Positions 25,163-34,003 of a stretch of DNA of 64,000 bases are shown here, piece by piece; position 1 is the stretch's first letter; each line of letters starts with the position of its first letter. A program made the translations under genes and the position numbers. Source of the DNA: Paracoccus lutimaris (lineage in GTDB: Bacteria; Pseudomonadota; Alphaproteobacteria; Rhodobacterales; Rhodobacteraceae); contig NZ_QPJL01000012.1 of NCBI RefSeq assembly GCF_003337565.1, positions 1 to 64,000 on the forward strand. The letters run 5' to 3'. Below the pieces are notes generated by a model. The model saw only the letters and a program-made list of their open reading frames with translations. It searched no databases and was not told the origin of the DNA.

Positions 25163-26434
25163 ATGAAAGACCTGACCCAGACCGATGCCGACGCGCTGAT
25201 CGCGACCCTTGGCCGGCGCGCGCGCGAGGCGACGCGGGTCCTCGCCGAAGCCACGGCCGAGCGCAAGCACGCCGCCCTTGTCGGCGCGGCCGAGGCGATC
25301 CTCGCCGCCGGGGACGAGATCCTCGACGCCAATAGCGAGGACATGCGCCATGCCGAGGAAAAGGGCCTGACACCCGCCATGCTCGACCGGCTCAAACTCG
25401 ACGTCTCGCGCATCCGCGCGATGGCCGACGGGCTGCGCGCGGTCGCCGAGCAGCCCGATCCGGTGGGCAAGGTGCTGGCCGAATGGGATCGCCCGAACGG
25501 GTTGCATATCCAGCGCGTCGCGACGCCTCTGGGCGTGATCGGGGTGATCTATGAAAGCCGCCCCAATGTCACTGCCGACGCCGCCGCACTGGCGCTGAAA
25601 TCGGGCAATGCCGTGATCCTGCGCGGCGGCTCGGAAAGCCTGCACAGCTCTGCCGCCATCCACAAGGCACTGGTGCGGGGGCTGGTCTCGGCCGGCCTGC
25701 CCGCGGATTCGGTCCAGATGGTCCCGACCCGCGACCGCGAGGCGGTGGCAGCGATGCTGCGCGCGCAGGGGCTGATCGACGTCATCATCCCGCGCGGCGG
25801 CAAGGGGCTGGTCGGCCTGGTGCAGAAAGAGGCGCGCGTACCGGTCTTTGCCCATCTTGAGGGGATCTGCCATGTCTATGCCGATGGCGATGCCGATCTG
25901 GCCAAGGCGCGGCGCGTGGTCCTGAACGCCAAGACCCGCCGTACCGGCATTTGCGGTGCCGCCGAATGCCTGCTGATCGACCGCGGCTTTTACGACCGCC
26001 ATGGCGCCGTGCTGGTCCAGGACCTGCTGGACGCGGGCGTCGAGGTGCGGGCCGATGGCGCGCTGGCCGCAATCGCCGGCACCGTCGCGGCCGAGCCCTC
26101 GGATTTCGGGCAGGAGTTTCTGGACAAGATCATCGCGGTCAAGCTGGTTGACGGGATCGATGCCGCCATGGACCATATCCGCCGCTATGGGTCCGGCCAC
26201 ACCGAGTCGATCCTGACCGAGAATGACGCCACCGCGCAGCGCTTTTTCAGCGGGCTGGACAGCGCCATCCTGATGCGCAATGCCTCGACCCAGTTCGCCG
26301 ATGGCGGCGAATTCGGCATGGGCGCGGAAATCGGCATCGCCACCGGCAAGATGCATGCCCGCGGCCCCGTCGGCGCCGAGCAGCTGACCAGCTTCAAGTA
26401 TCTGGTCACCGGCGACGGCACGATCCGGGACTGA
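25163..26434 (+). CDS. proA: Glutamate-5-semialdehyde dehydrogenase (gamma-glutamyl phosphate reductase)
   Basis: This 423-residue cytoplasmic enzyme performs the second step of proline synthesis, reducing gamma-glutamyl phosphate with NADPH. Segments include [35 protein letters not shown], the catalytic cysteine in [10 protein letters not shown] near residue 260, and [10 protein letters not shown]. The open frame extends far upstream, but the ATG at 25163 preceded by GGGGGATG fits the family. proB, which often precedes proA, is not in the window. The stop overlaps the next start (TGATG). Confidence 0.95.
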   Translation: MKDLTQTDADALIATLGRRAREATRVLAEATAERKHAALVGAAEAILAAGDEILDANSEDMRHAEEKGLTPAMLDRLKLDVSRIRAMADGLRAVAEQPDPVGKVLAEWDRPNGLHIQRVATPLGVIGVIYESRPNVTADAAALALKSGNAVILRGGSESLHSSAAIHKALVRGLVSAGLPADSVQMVPTRDREAVAAMLRAQGLIDVIIPRGGKGLVGLVQKEARVPVFAHLEGICHVYADGDADLAKARRVVLNAKTRRTGICGAAECLLIDRGFYDRHGAVLVQDLLDAGVEVRADGALAAIAGTVAAEPSDFGQEFLDKIIAVKLVDGIDAAMDHIRRYGSGHTESILTENDATAQRFFSGLDSAILMRNASTQFADGGEFGMGAEIGIATGKMHARGPVGAEQLTSFKYLVTGDGTIRD

Positions 26435-27444
26435 TGACGGCCCAGACGCTGCATCAGGACGACCGCTACCGCGTCACATTGTTTCGCGGCAGTGGCGGGG
26501 GCGCGCGTCTGGCGGTCAGTTTCGACCATGGCCGCCCGCAGATGCGTGGCGGGTTCACCAAACCCAAATATCCCCATTTCGCCGAGCAGCTGGGCATCGA
26601 CGCGCTGACGGTACAGACCGCCTGGCGCGACTGGTTCATCTCGGAGCGCAGCGCGACTCTGGCCGAGGTTCTGGCCGACGCCACCCGCGACCGCGCCGAG
26701 GTGATCTGCACCGGATTTTCGATGGGCGGCTATGGCGCGCTGCTCTATTCGGCGGCCTGTCACGCAAAGCGGGTGCTGGCCGTCTCGCCGCAATACAGCA
26801 TCGACCCGGCCGTGGCGCCCTTCGACGCCAAGCGGCATCAGAAATTCGCCCGGATCGGCCGCCCGATGCCCTGTCCCCAGGAATGGGGCGATCCACAGGT
26901 CGGGGGGCTGCTGCTATATGACCCGGCCATCGCTGCGGATCGTGCGCATATGCAATTGATCACCCGGGCCTTTCCCCGGTTGATGACGATTGCCCTGCCC
27001 CATGGCGGCCATCCCGCGACCGGCGTCATCGCGGCATATGGCGGGATCGGCCGGGTGGCCCGGATGGTCGCAACCGATCAGATCGACGCGTCCGCGATCC
27101 GGCAGCTGCACCGGCGCTACCGGCGCCGCGTGGCCAATTATCGCCTGAGCCTGGCCAGCGCGGCTCTGCCCCGACATCCGCAGCGTGCCGTGCCAGAGCT
27201 GCTGCGGCTGGCGCATGAAACCGACCCCGAGATCCGCTTTCAGGCCGGGCTCACGCTGCTGGAACATGGCCATTCCGAGGCAACGCCCCTGCTGATCGCG
27301 CTGCTTGACGAGTTTCCGGACGCTCCACGTTCCTGGGCGCGCCGGATGAATCTGGCCCTGCGCAAGGCCGAGGCCGCCACGAAAGCCGCCGCCGGGCGCG
27401 AGGGCCGGCCGCCGCGTCCCCAAGCCCCGGCGCAAACGCCCTGA
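26434..27444 (+). CDS. Alpha/beta-hydrolase-like protein with helical C-terminal tail
   Basis: This 336-residue protein contains a nucleophile elbow GFSMGGYGALLYS near residue 95 and HGGHP near 190 that may supply the histidine. After residue 230 there is a different, helical section (RHPQRAVPELLRLAHETDPE then LTLLEHGHSEATPLLIALLD) that resembles a HEAT or TPR-like repeat. It is translationally coupled to proA by a one-base overlap. No signal peptide is seen. Substrate unknown; possibly a capsule or polysaccharide-related esterase relative. Confidence 0.65.
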   Translation: MTAQTLHQDDRYRVTLFRGSGGGARLAVSFDHGRPQMRGGFTKPKYPHFAEQLGIDALTVQTAWRDWFISERSATLAEVLADATRDRAEVICTGFSMGGYGALLYSAACHAKRVLAVSPQYSIDPAVAPFDAKRHQKFARIGRPMPCPQEWGDPQVGGLLLYDPAIAADRAHMQLITRAFPRLMTIALPHGGHPATGVIAAYGGIGRVARMVATDQIDASAIRQLHRRYRRRVANYRLSLASAALPRHPQRAVPELLRLAHETDPEIRFQAGLTLLEHGHSEATPLLIALLDEFPDAPRSWARRMNLALRKAEAATKAAAGREGRPPRPQAPAQTP

Positions 27445-27545
27445 GGCTGCGAGATGGCCGGGGGTGCCGGGGTCGCGGCAAACGGCTCGGGTCATGAGCC
27501 CCGGCCAGCCTGCAAGAGCGATGCGCCCCTGCGGGACCGCCGCGC

Positions 27546-28328
27546 CTAAAGCGCCGTCCAGCCCCCATCTACCGAAATCGTCGTCCCGGTGATCTGATCC
27601 GCCGAGGGCGAGCACAAGAATACCGCCGTGCCGCCCATCTGCTCGACGGTCGCGAACTGGCCCGAGGGCTGGCGTTGCAGCATGACCTTGGCGATCACGT
27701 CCTCGCGGCTCATGTTATGGGTCTTCATCTGGTCGGGGATCTGCTTTTCGACAATGGGCGTCAGCACATAGCCGGGGCAGATGGCGTTGCAGGTGATCGC
27801 CTCCCTGGCGGTCTCAAGCGCAGTCACCTTGGTCAGCCCGACCACGCCATGCTTGGCCGCGACATAGGCGGACTTGTATTCGCTGGCGGTCAGCCCGTGG
27901 GCCGAGGCGATGTTGATCACCCGCCCCCAGCCCGCCTTGCGCATCATCGGCAGCGCCACCGCCGTGGTGTGGAAGGCCGAGGACAGGTTGATGGCGATGA
28001 TCGCGTCCCACTTCTCGGCCGGGAAATCCGGGATCGGCGCGACATGCTGGATGCCGGCATTGTTCACCAGAATATCGCAGGCGCCGGCCTTTTCGATCAG
28101 CGCCCGGCAATCGGCGCCCTTGGACATGTCGGCCTGGATATAGCGGACCTTGACGCCATGCTCGCGCGACATCGCATCGGCCAGCGCGTGATCCTCGGGC
28201 GCGTCGGTAAAGCTGTTCAGCACGATATCGGCGCCCGCACGCGCCAGCTCGACCGCGATCCCCAAGCCGATGCCGGAATTCGAGCCGGTCACCACCGCGG
28301 TCTTGCCGCCAAGGAATTTCTGGAACAT
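27546..28328 (-). CDS. bdhA: 3-hydroxybutyrate dehydrogenase
   Basis: This 260-residue SDR should interconvert D-3-hydroxybutyrate and acetoacetate, a step in polyhydroxybutyrate breakdown. Typical segments are VTGSNSGIGLGIAVELA, NNAGIQHVAPIPDFPAEKWD, NIASAHGLTASEYKSAYVAA for the catalytic pair, and CPGYVLTPIVEKQIPDQMKT, which is characteristic of bacterial BdhA. The start at 28328 has GCAGGAGG eight bases upstream; the longer open frame runs through an unrelated region. It converges with the hydrolase gene at 27444. Confidence 0.92.
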   Translation of the reverse strand: MFQKFLGGKTAVVTGSNSGIGLGIAVELARAGADIVLNSFTDAPEDHALADAMSREHGVKVRYIQADMSKGADCRALIEKAGACDILVNNAGIQHVAPIPDFPAEKWDAIIAINLSSAFHTTAVALPMMRKAGWGRVINIASAHGLTASEYKSAYVAAKHGVVGLTKVTALETAREAITCNAICPGYVLTPIVEKQIPDQMKTHNMSREDVIAKVMLQRQPSGQFATVEQMGGTAVFLCSPSADQITGTTISVDGGWTAL

Positions 28329-28534
28329 CGCTGCCTCCTGCTGCATGCGTCGCTGTTGCGGGTGCAGCATGGGGAATAATGCCGGGCGGCACAAGACCGA
28401 CCTGGCGACCGGTCCGGGTCCCGCCGCCGCAGGGTTTGGCCGAACATTTTCGCGTGATCGAATCCCCTGCCCCTTGGCCTTGGCCGGAGCAATGCCGGCA
28501 AGCCGCCCGGGCCATCGTTTTCCCCAATAAAAAA

Positions 28535-28555
28535 GCGCCCGCACAAGGCGGGCGC
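28535..28555 (-). terminator. Rho-independent terminator for leftward transcription
   Basis: GCGCCCGC at 28535-28542 pairs with GCGGGCGC at 28548-28555 around a five-base loop. On the minus strand it is followed by a T-run (the AATAAAAAA at 28526-28534 on the plus strand). The only unit it could end is the small ORF or RNA at 28559-28654, since the next right-hand gene runs the other way. Confidence 0.8.
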
Positions 28556-28558
28556 AAG

Positions 28559-28654
28559 TCATGAGGCAGGTTTCATACAGGCAAGAAACCTATCGAGCAG
28601 TGCCTTATCTATACGCTTTTCGCCCCATGAGTCCAAGGCGTAAGTTTGCTTCAT
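28559..28654 (-). CDS. Candidate 31-residue small protein or small RNA
   Basis: An ATG at 28654 opens a 31-codon frame reading MKQTYALDSWGEKRIDKALL and ending LACMKPAS, with a TGA four bases before the terminator. It is charged and hydrophilic in the middle, with no membrane segment. No convincing ribosome site was found. A hairpin AGGTTTC/GAAACCT (28568-28591) lies within the 3' end. I do not recognise it. It may be a peptide gene, a structured small RNA, or both. Confidence 0.4.
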   Translation of the reverse strand: MKQTYALDSWGEKRIDKALLDRFLACMKPAS

Positions 28655-28718
28655 GGTGAACAGGCGGCTAATCTGGCCGGCAACAAGACCAGCGACCCGA
28701 AAAACAGGGCCATCGAGC

Positions 28719-30575
28719 ATGCGATTCTACAATTTTGCTAACGATTCCGCGATCTGGCGGCGGCTCGCCTTATGCGTGTGTGTTGCATCCATGCCGCTGG
28801 CAAGCCCCGCCGAACCCATGCATGCCATTGCAATGTATGGAGAACCTGCGCTGGGGCCGGGTTTCCCGCACCTGCCCTATGCCAATCCCGAGGCCCCGAA
28901 AGGCGGCACGATTCGTCTGGCCGAGACGGGCAGCTTTGATTCGCTCAATCCCTGGGTCTTGATGGGCAATCCGGTCTGGCCGCTATTCACCCAGCCCGGG
29001 CTGGTGACCGAGACGCTGATGATGCGCTCGCTGGATGAGCCGTTCACGCTTTATGGCCTGCTGGCCGAAAGCGTCGAGACCGATCCCGACCGGACATGGG
29101 TCGAATTCACCCTGCGCCCCGAGGCGCGGTTTTCGGACGGCTCGCCCGTCACCATCGAGGACGTGATGTGGTCCTATGAGGTGATGGGGACCAAAGGGCA
29201 TCCGCGCTATACCGCCGTCTGGGCCAAGGTCGCCAAGATGGAGCAGACCGGGCCGCGCAAGCTGCGCTTTACCTTCAACACCGCCGACCGCGAATTGGCG
29301 CTGCTGATGGGGATGCGCCCGATCCTGAAAAAGGCGCAATGGCAGGGGCGCGATTTCAGCCAGTCGGGGCTGATGGCGCCGATCGGCTCGGGGCCCTATG
29401 TCATCGACAAGGTCGATCCGGGCCGCGCCATCAGCTTTCGCCGCAATCCCGATTACTGGGGCCGCGATCTGGCGCTGACCCGCGGCCTGGGGAATTTCGA
29501 CACCATCCGCTATGATTATTTCGGCGACGCCTCGACCATGTTCGAGGCCTTCAAGGCCGGCGAGATTGACATGTGGCGCGAGCTGGTCGCGGCGCGCTGG
29601 GACCGCGATTTCGACTTTCCGGCGGTCCGCGAGGGCCGCGTGGTCAAGTCCGAGATCCCGAATGGCCGCCCCTCGGGGATCATGGGGCTGGTAATGAACA
29701 CCCGAAACCCGCTTTTCGCCGATTGGCGGGCGCGGCAGGCGCTGATCGAGGCCTTCAACCACCGTTTCATCAACATGACGCTGTCGGGCGGCAAGGATCC
29801 GCGCATCAGCAGCTATTTCTCGAATTCGGAACTGGCGATGGGGCCCGGCCCGGCCAGCGGCCGCGAGGCCGAGCTGCTTGCGCCCCATGCGGGCGCCCTG
29901 CCCCCCGGCACCATCGAGGGCTATGCCCTGCCCGAGGGGGGGGAGCGCGCCATCGACCGCAAGGGCATCCGTGCCGCGCTGGAGCTTTTGCGCGAGGCCG
30001 GCTGGACGGTGCAGAATGGCGAATTGCGCAATGCCGAGGGCCAGCCCTTTGGCTTCGATATCTTGCTGAACCAGTCGGGCAGCGCCATGCGCAGCAGCGC
30101 CGAGACCCGGCAGATCGTCGATATCTTCGTGGAATCGCTGCGCAATCTGGGCATCCAGCCCAAGGTGACGCTGCTGGATTCAGCGCAATATGTCGAGCGG
30201 ACCAACAACTATCAGTTCGACATGACCTGGTATGAGCGCGGGCTGTCGCTGTCGCCGGGCAATGAGCAGATGCTCTACTGGGGCCATGAGGGTGTGACCA
30301 AGACCGGCACCAAGAACTGGATGGGCATGGCCTCCCCCGCCGCCGAGGCGATGATCGCCGAGATGGGGCAGGCCCGCACGCATGAGGATTATCTGGCCGC
30401 GGTCCGGGCGCTTGACCGGATTTTAACCGCCGGGCGCTATGTCATCCCGGTCAGCTATTCGCGGATTTCCCGCTTGGCCCACAGGTCGGACCTGGATTAT
30501 CCTGAAATGACGCCGCTTTATGGTGACTGGCCCGGATTCATGCCAGAAACCTGGTGGCAAGAGGAAAGGAAGTGA
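28719..30575 (+). CDS. Extracellular peptide-type ABC substrate-binding protein (family 5)
   Basis: This 618-residue protein resembles the YejA/OppA-type receptors for oligopeptides or related solutes. A signal peptide spans about residues 1-36 (RRLALCVCVASMPLASPAEP). The mature start AIAMYGEPALGPGFPHLPYA with NPEAPKGGTIRL is typical of YejA-like proteins. Later motifs are DRTWVEFTLRPEARFSDGSP and SGPYVIDKVDPGRAISFRRN. No permease genes follow, so it is an orphan or its partners are elsewhere. Start 28719 is preferred over the ATG at 28653 because it begins the signal peptide. Confidence 0.87.
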   Translation: MRFYNFANDSAIWRRLALCVCVASMPLASPAEPMHAIAMYGEPALGPGFPHLPYANPEAPKGGTIRLAETGSFDSLNPWVLMGNPVWPLFTQPGLVTETLMMRSLDEPFTLYGLLAESVETDPDRTWVEFTLRPEARFSDGSPVTIEDVMWSYEVMGTKGHPRYTAVWAKVAKMEQTGPRKLRFTFNTADRELALLMGMRPILKKAQWQGRDFSQSGLMAPIGSGPYVIDKVDPGRAISFRRNPDYWGRDLALTRGLGNFDTIRYDYFGDASTMFEAFKAGEIDMWRELVAARWDRDFDFPAVREGRVVKSEIPNGRPSGIMGLVMNTRNPLFADWRARQALIEAFNHRFINMTLSGGKDPRISSYFSNSELAMGPGPASGREAELLAPHAGALPPGTIEGYALPEGGERAIDRKGIRAALELLREAGWTVQNGELRNAEGQPFGFDILLNQSGSAMRSSAETRQIVDIFVESLRNLGIQPKVTLLDSAQYVERTNNYQFDMTWYERGLSLSPGNEQMLYWGHEGVTKTGTKNWMGMASPAAEAMIAEMGQARTHEDYLAAVRALDRILTAGRYVIPVSYSRISRLAHRSDLDYPEMTPLYGDWPGFMPETWWQEERK

Positions 30576-30709
30576 AATTGATCAGGATCGCAGCTCTCAT
30601 GGCTCTTATGGCGCTTGCCGCCTGCAATACCGTGGCCGGCGTTGGCGAGGACATCACCGGTGCCTCGCGCATGGTACAGGGCGGGGTCACTGGACCGGGA
30701 GGCTATTGA
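30572..30709 (+). CDS. Entericidin-like mini-lipoprotein
   Basis: The GTG start at 30572 overlaps the stop of the binding-protein gene (GTGA) and follows GAGGAAAGGAA. The 45-residue product has a short signal with lipobox ALAAC, then NTVAGVGEDITGASRMVQGG. This length and the CNTVxGxGxDI pattern are those of EcnA/EcnB entericidins, small envelope lipoproteins. A second member occurs at 42816. Membrane anchoring follows from the lipobox; function is unknown here. Confidence 0.75.
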   Translation: MKLIRIAALMALMALAACNTVAGVGEDITGASRMVQGGVTGPGGY

Positions 30710-30710
30710 G

Positions 30711-31046
30711 ATGAAATGGGTCCATGTCAGTGAGAACTGGCCCGCCTTCTTTGAGGCCATCATCGAGAAATGGCCCGAGGCGGATGAGGCCGAACTGGAC
30801 GAGATCGACGGCGATCAGCGCGCCTTCATCACCTATATCGCCGAGGTGACGGGGCAGGATATCGACGAGACCAAGGACGAGATCCGCGAATGGCTGGCGG
30901 GCGAGATTCCTTCGGACATCGTCATGGACCCGATCCACGACAATCACTCGATCGCGCTGTCGTCGAAATATGTCGGCGAGGGCGAGGACGAATATGACGA
31001 CGACGCCCGCTTTGGCGATGACGGCGAGGATGGCGACCGCGAGTGA
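30711..31046 (+). CDS. Acidic conserved hypothetical protein
   Basis: This 111-residue soluble protein starts MKWVHVSENWPAFFEAIIEK one base after the mini-lipoprotein stop. It is strongly acidic, with a C-terminal tail rich in Asp and Glu (YDDDARFGDDGEDGDRE). I believe similar proteins occur in other Rhodobacterales, but I cannot name a family. No catalytic motif, membrane segment or metal site is evident. The longer frame from 30615 overlaps the lipoprotein gene and is rejected. Confidence 0.65.
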   Translation: MKWVHVSENWPAFFEAIIEKWPEADEAELDEIDGDQRAFITYIAEVTGQDIDETKDEIREWLAGEIPSDIVMDPIHDNHSIALSSKYVGEGEDEYDDDARFGDDGEDGDRE

Positions 31047-31063
31047 GGCGGTCGCGTCTTGGG

Positions 31064-31136
31064 GCCACGTTGCCGGGGCTTCGCCCCGCTCGTCGCTGAC
31101 GCTCCTCACTCCCCAGGATATTTGGACATGAAAGAA
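31064..31136. repeat. Candidate dispersed intergenic repeat with hairpin
   Basis: The convergent gap between 31046 and 31150 contains a GC hairpin (CGGGGC TTC GCCCCG, 31074-31088) followed by CTCGTCGCTGACGCTCCTCA and CCCCAGGATATTTGGACATG. I recall very similar blocks ending in an AGGATATTTG-like motif at many gene ends in Rhodobacterales. It may act as a terminator for the gene on its left. No second copy was found in this window. Confidence 0.4.
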
Positions 31137-31149
31137 ATGGGCGCCGTTC

Positions 31150-31935
31150 TCAGGCGTCCAGATCGACCCAGACCGGGACATGGTCGCTGGGCTTGTCCTT
31201 TGCACGCTCGTCCCGGTCGATGCCGAGGTCGATCATCAGGTCGGCGGCCTGCGGCGACAGCAGGATATGGTCGATGCGGATGCCATTGTCCTTTTGCCAG
31301 GCGCCGGCCTGATAGTCCCAGAAGGTGAAGGGGCCGCGCGAGGCGTCCGGATCGCGCAGGCGGACCGCATCTGCCCAGCCGTCAAAGGCGATGCGGCGCA
31401 GGGCGGCGCGGCTTTCGGGCTGAAAGAGCGCGTCGTCAGACCATCTTTCGGGATGGGCAGCGTCGCGGGGCTCAAGGATGACGTTATAGTCACCGAGCAT
31501 CAGCACCGGCATTTCGCTGTCGAGAAGCGCCCGCGCGCGGCGGTGCAGGCGCTCCATCCATGCCAGCTTGTAGTCGAATTTCGGCCCCGGCTGCGGGTTG
31601 CCATTCGGCAGATAGAGCCCGGCGATGCGGATGGCGCGCTGGCCGACCACCGTCGCCTCGATCCAGCGGGCCTGTTCGTCGCTGTCATCGCCGGGCAGGC
31701 CGCGGCTGACATCCTCGAGCGGCAGTTTCGACAGGATCGCGACGCCGTTGAAGCCCTTTTGGCCATGGGTTTCGATATTGTAGCCCAGATCGGAGATCGG
31801 CTCGCGCGGGAAGCCCTCGTCCTGGGTCTTGATCTCTTGCAGGACGACGACGTCCGGCTGGGCCTGCGACAGCCAGCCGGTCAGGGTCTCGATCCGGGCG
31901 CGGACGCCGTTGATATTGAAGGTCGCGATTTTCAT
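31150..31935 (-). CDS. xth: Exodeoxyribonuclease III
   Basis: This 261-residue DNA repair nuclease of the exonuclease/endonuclease/phosphatase fold cleaves at abasic sites and trims 3' ends. Motifs are MKIATFNINGVRARIETL, the metal-binding glutamate in VVLQEIKTQD, LMLGDYNVILEPRD, and the C-terminal SDHVPVWVDLDA. It follows the Fe-S carrier gene by 52 bp on the same strand. Confidence 0.95.
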   Translation of the reverse strand: MKIATFNINGVRARIETLTGWLSQAQPDVVVLQEIKTQDEGFPREPISDLGYNIETHGQKGFNGVAILSKLPLEDVSRGLPGDDSDEQARWIEATVVGQRAIRIAGLYLPNGNPQPGPKFDYKLAWMERLHRRARALLDSEMPVLMLGDYNVILEPRDAAHPERWSDDALFQPESRAALRRIAFDGWADAVRLRDPDASRGPFTFWDYQAGAWQKDNGIRIDHILLSPQAADLMIDLGIDRDERAKDKPSDHVPVWVDLDA

Positions 31936-31987
31936 GGCCCGAGACTAGCCGCGCCCCGCGGCCAAGACCAGAGGCGCCAAGACCAGA

Positions 31988-32323
31988 TCAGATCGAAAAC
32001 GACGTGCCGCAGCCGCAGGACGAGCTGGCATTGGGGTTGTCGATGGTAAAGCGCGCGCCGATCAGCTCATCGGTGAAATCGATGGTGGCGCCGGCCAGAA
32101 ACGGCAGCGAGACCGGATCGACGACCACGCTTTGGCCGCCGCCTTGCAGGACCAGATCGTCCTGTGCGGCATCGTCTAGACGGATATCGTATTGAAAACC
32201 CGAGCAGCCGCCCCCCGCCACCGCCACCCGCAGCGGCCGTGCCGGGCCATCGGCATTGATTTCTGCCAGCCGGGCAAAGGCGCGCTCGGTCACCTTGGGC
32301 GGCAGGGTCAACTCAAAGTTCAT
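31988..32323 (-). CDS. erpA: A-type iron-sulfur cluster carrier, ErpA/IscA-like
   Basis: This 111-residue protein of the HesB/IscA family carries Fe-S clusters to target enzymes. The three conserved cysteines are in GGGCSGFQYDI near residue 40 and SSSCGCGTSFSI at the C-terminus. The start at 32323 gives the expected short N-terminus; the open frame beyond it overlaps the divergent dgt promoter. Whether it is ErpA, IscA or SufA by function cannot be told from sequence alone. Confidence 0.88.
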   Translation of the reverse strand: MNFELTLPPKVTERAFARLAEINADGPARPLRVAVAGGGCSGFQYDIRLDDAAQDDLVLQGGGQSVVVDPVSLPFLAGATIDFTDELIGARFTIDNPNASSSCGCGTSFSI

Positions 32324-32398
32324 GGGGCGTTCCCGTTTCCGTTCCTGGCCTTGGAATATAGGGTTCGCCGTGACCCCTCGCAAGGAATGCAGGACGAT

Positions 32399-33535
32399 AT
32401 GACGGCACCCTATGCCTGCCAGCCCGATGAAAGCCGCGGCCGCCGCTGGCCGGAACGCATGTCCACCTTTCGCAGCCCATGGCAGCGCGACCGCGACCGC
32501 ATCATCCATTCATCGGCATTCCGGCGGCTGAAGCACAAGACCCAGGTCTTTGTCGAGCATGAGGGCGATTATTACCGCACCCGCCTGACCCATACGATCG
32601 AGGTGGCGCAGGTCGCGCGCACCATCGCCGGCGTGCTGGGCCTGAACGCCGATCTGGCCGAGACAGTGGCGCTGGCCCATGACCTTGGCCACCCGCCCTT
32701 TGGCCATACCGGAGAGGATGCGCTGGCTGTCCTGATGGCGCCCTATGGCGGCTTTGACCACAATGCGCAGGCGCTGCGCATCGTCACCCGGCTGGAGCGC
32801 CATTACGCCGATTTCGACGGGCTGAACCTGACATGGGAAAGCCTTGAGGGAATCGCCAAGCATAATGGTCCGGTCACCGGCCTCCTGCCCTATGCCTTGG
32901 CCGAGGTGAATGCCGAATGGGATCTGGAGCTGCATACCAATGCCAGCGCCGAGGCGCAGGTCGCCGCCGTCGCCGATGATGTCGCCTATAACCATCACGA
33001 CCTGCATGACGGGCTGCGCGCCGGGCTATTTTCAGAAGAGGATCTCGCGCAACTGCCGGTCGTCAGCGACGCCTTTGCCGAGGTCGATGCCCTGCATCCC
33101 GGGCTTGACCAGATGCGCCGCCGGCACGAGGCGCTGCGCCGCGTCTTTGGCGTCATGGTCGAGGATGTGATCGCGGTCGCGCAGAACCGGCTGACCAGCC
33201 TGCAGCCGCAAAGCGCGCAGGATATCCGCGACATGGAGGGACCGATCATCCGGTTCTCCAAGCCGCTTTACCAGAACCTCAAGGCGATCAAGCTGTTCCT
33301 GTTCCAGCGCATGTATCGCGCGCCTTCGGTCGTGGTCGAGCGTCAGCGGGTCACCGAGATGCTGAACGGGTTGTTTCCGCTGTTCCTGAACGATCCGTCA
33401 AAGATGCCCGAAAACTGGTTTCAGGCCGCCGAGGCTGCGGGCGACGAGACCGGCCGCGCCCGCGTGGTGCTGGATTACGTCGCCGGCATGACCGACCGTT
33501 TCGCCATTCAGGAGGCCGAGCGGCTGCTGGGCTGA
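32399..33535 (+). CDS. dgt: Deoxyguanosinetriphosphate triphosphohydrolase-like protein
   Basis: This 378-residue HD-domain protein hydrolyses dNTPs to nucleosides and triphosphate. Metal-binding residues are in RTRLTHTIEVAQVAR and ALAHDLGHPPFGHTGED near residue 95, with VADDVAYNHHDLHDG completing the site. The N-terminal YACQPDESRGRRWPE with FRSPWQRDRDRIIHSSAFRR is typical of Dgt. I chose ATG 32399, with AAGGAATGCAGGAC upstream; an in-frame ATG lies four codons earlier. Confidence 0.92.
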   Translation: MTAPYACQPDESRGRRWPERMSTFRSPWQRDRDRIIHSSAFRRLKHKTQVFVEHEGDYYRTRLTHTIEVAQVARTIAGVLGLNADLAETVALAHDLGHPPFGHTGEDALAVLMAPYGGFDHNAQALRIVTRLERHYADFDGLNLTWESLEGIAKHNGPVTGLLPYALAEVNAEWDLELHTNASAEAQVAAVADDVAYNHHDLHDGLRAGLFSEEDLAQLPVVSDAFAEVDALHPGLDQMRRRHEALRRVFGVMVEDVIAVAQNRLTSLQPQSAQDIRDMEGPIIRFSKPLYQNLKAIKLFLFQRMYRAPSVVVERQRVTEMLNGLFPLFLNDPSKMPENWFQAAEAAGDETGRARVVLDYVAGMTDRFAIQEAERLLG

Positions 33536-33560
33536 CCCCGCAGCCGCCCCGGGTCAGGGC

Positions 33561-33920
33561 CTATTCGGGCTTGTCATGGGCCTTGAGCCATTCCTGCATC
33601 ATGGCGATTTCCGCCTCTTGCGCCTTGATGACCGCTTCGGCCAGCGCCCGCACCTCGGGGTCCTTGCCATGTTCCAGCGCCACCTTGGCCATGTCGATGG
33701 CACCTTGGTGATGCGGGATCATGCCGCGCATGAAATCGACATCGGCGTCACCCGTATATTCGATCATCATGTCCTGATGCATCCGGTCCATCGCCTGCTT
33801 GTAGGCGGCGGTCGAGGGCGCGTCGCCATGGCCGGAATGGTCCATCGCCGCATGGTCCTGTGCGACGACCGGCAGCGCGATCAGCGCGGCAATGGCAAGG
33901 GGGGCGAAGATCTGGCGCAT
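33561..33920 (-). CDS. Exported DUF305 protein
   Basis: This 119-residue protein has a signal peptide of about 20 residues ([17 protein letters not shown]) and a histidine/methionine-rich start, [10 protein letters not shown]. The DUF305 core contains [20 protein letters not shown], in which the HH and Met residues are thought to bind metals. Proteins of this type often occur with copper resistance genes, but none is adjacent. The start at 33920 is the only one that gives a signal peptide. Confidence 0.85.
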   Translation of the reverse strand: MRQIFAPLAIAALIALPVVAQDHAAMDHSGHGDAPSTAAYKQAMDRMHQDMMIEYTGDADVDFMRGMIPHHQGAIDMAKVALEHGKDPEVRALAEAVIKAQEAEIAMMQEWLKAHDKPE

Positions 33921-34003
33921 GGGGGTTCTCCTGCAGGTTGCGCACTGAGTTGATCGCGCGGAGCCAGCACAGGCAAATGACAAAGCCGTCAATCGCGCAT
34001 CCG

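Larger units (their letters stand above)
28329..28718. other. Intergenic region with small minus-strand transcription unit
   Basis: This 390-bp gap lies between the divergent bdhA and peptide-binding-protein genes. Its bdhA-proximal part, 28340-28520, is GC-rich with no feature I recognise. The other part contains a 31-codon minus-strand ORF (28559-28654), a hairpin (28568-28591) and a strong terminator hairpin (28535-28555). The ORF part is visibly lower in GC than its surroundings. Confidence 0.6.
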
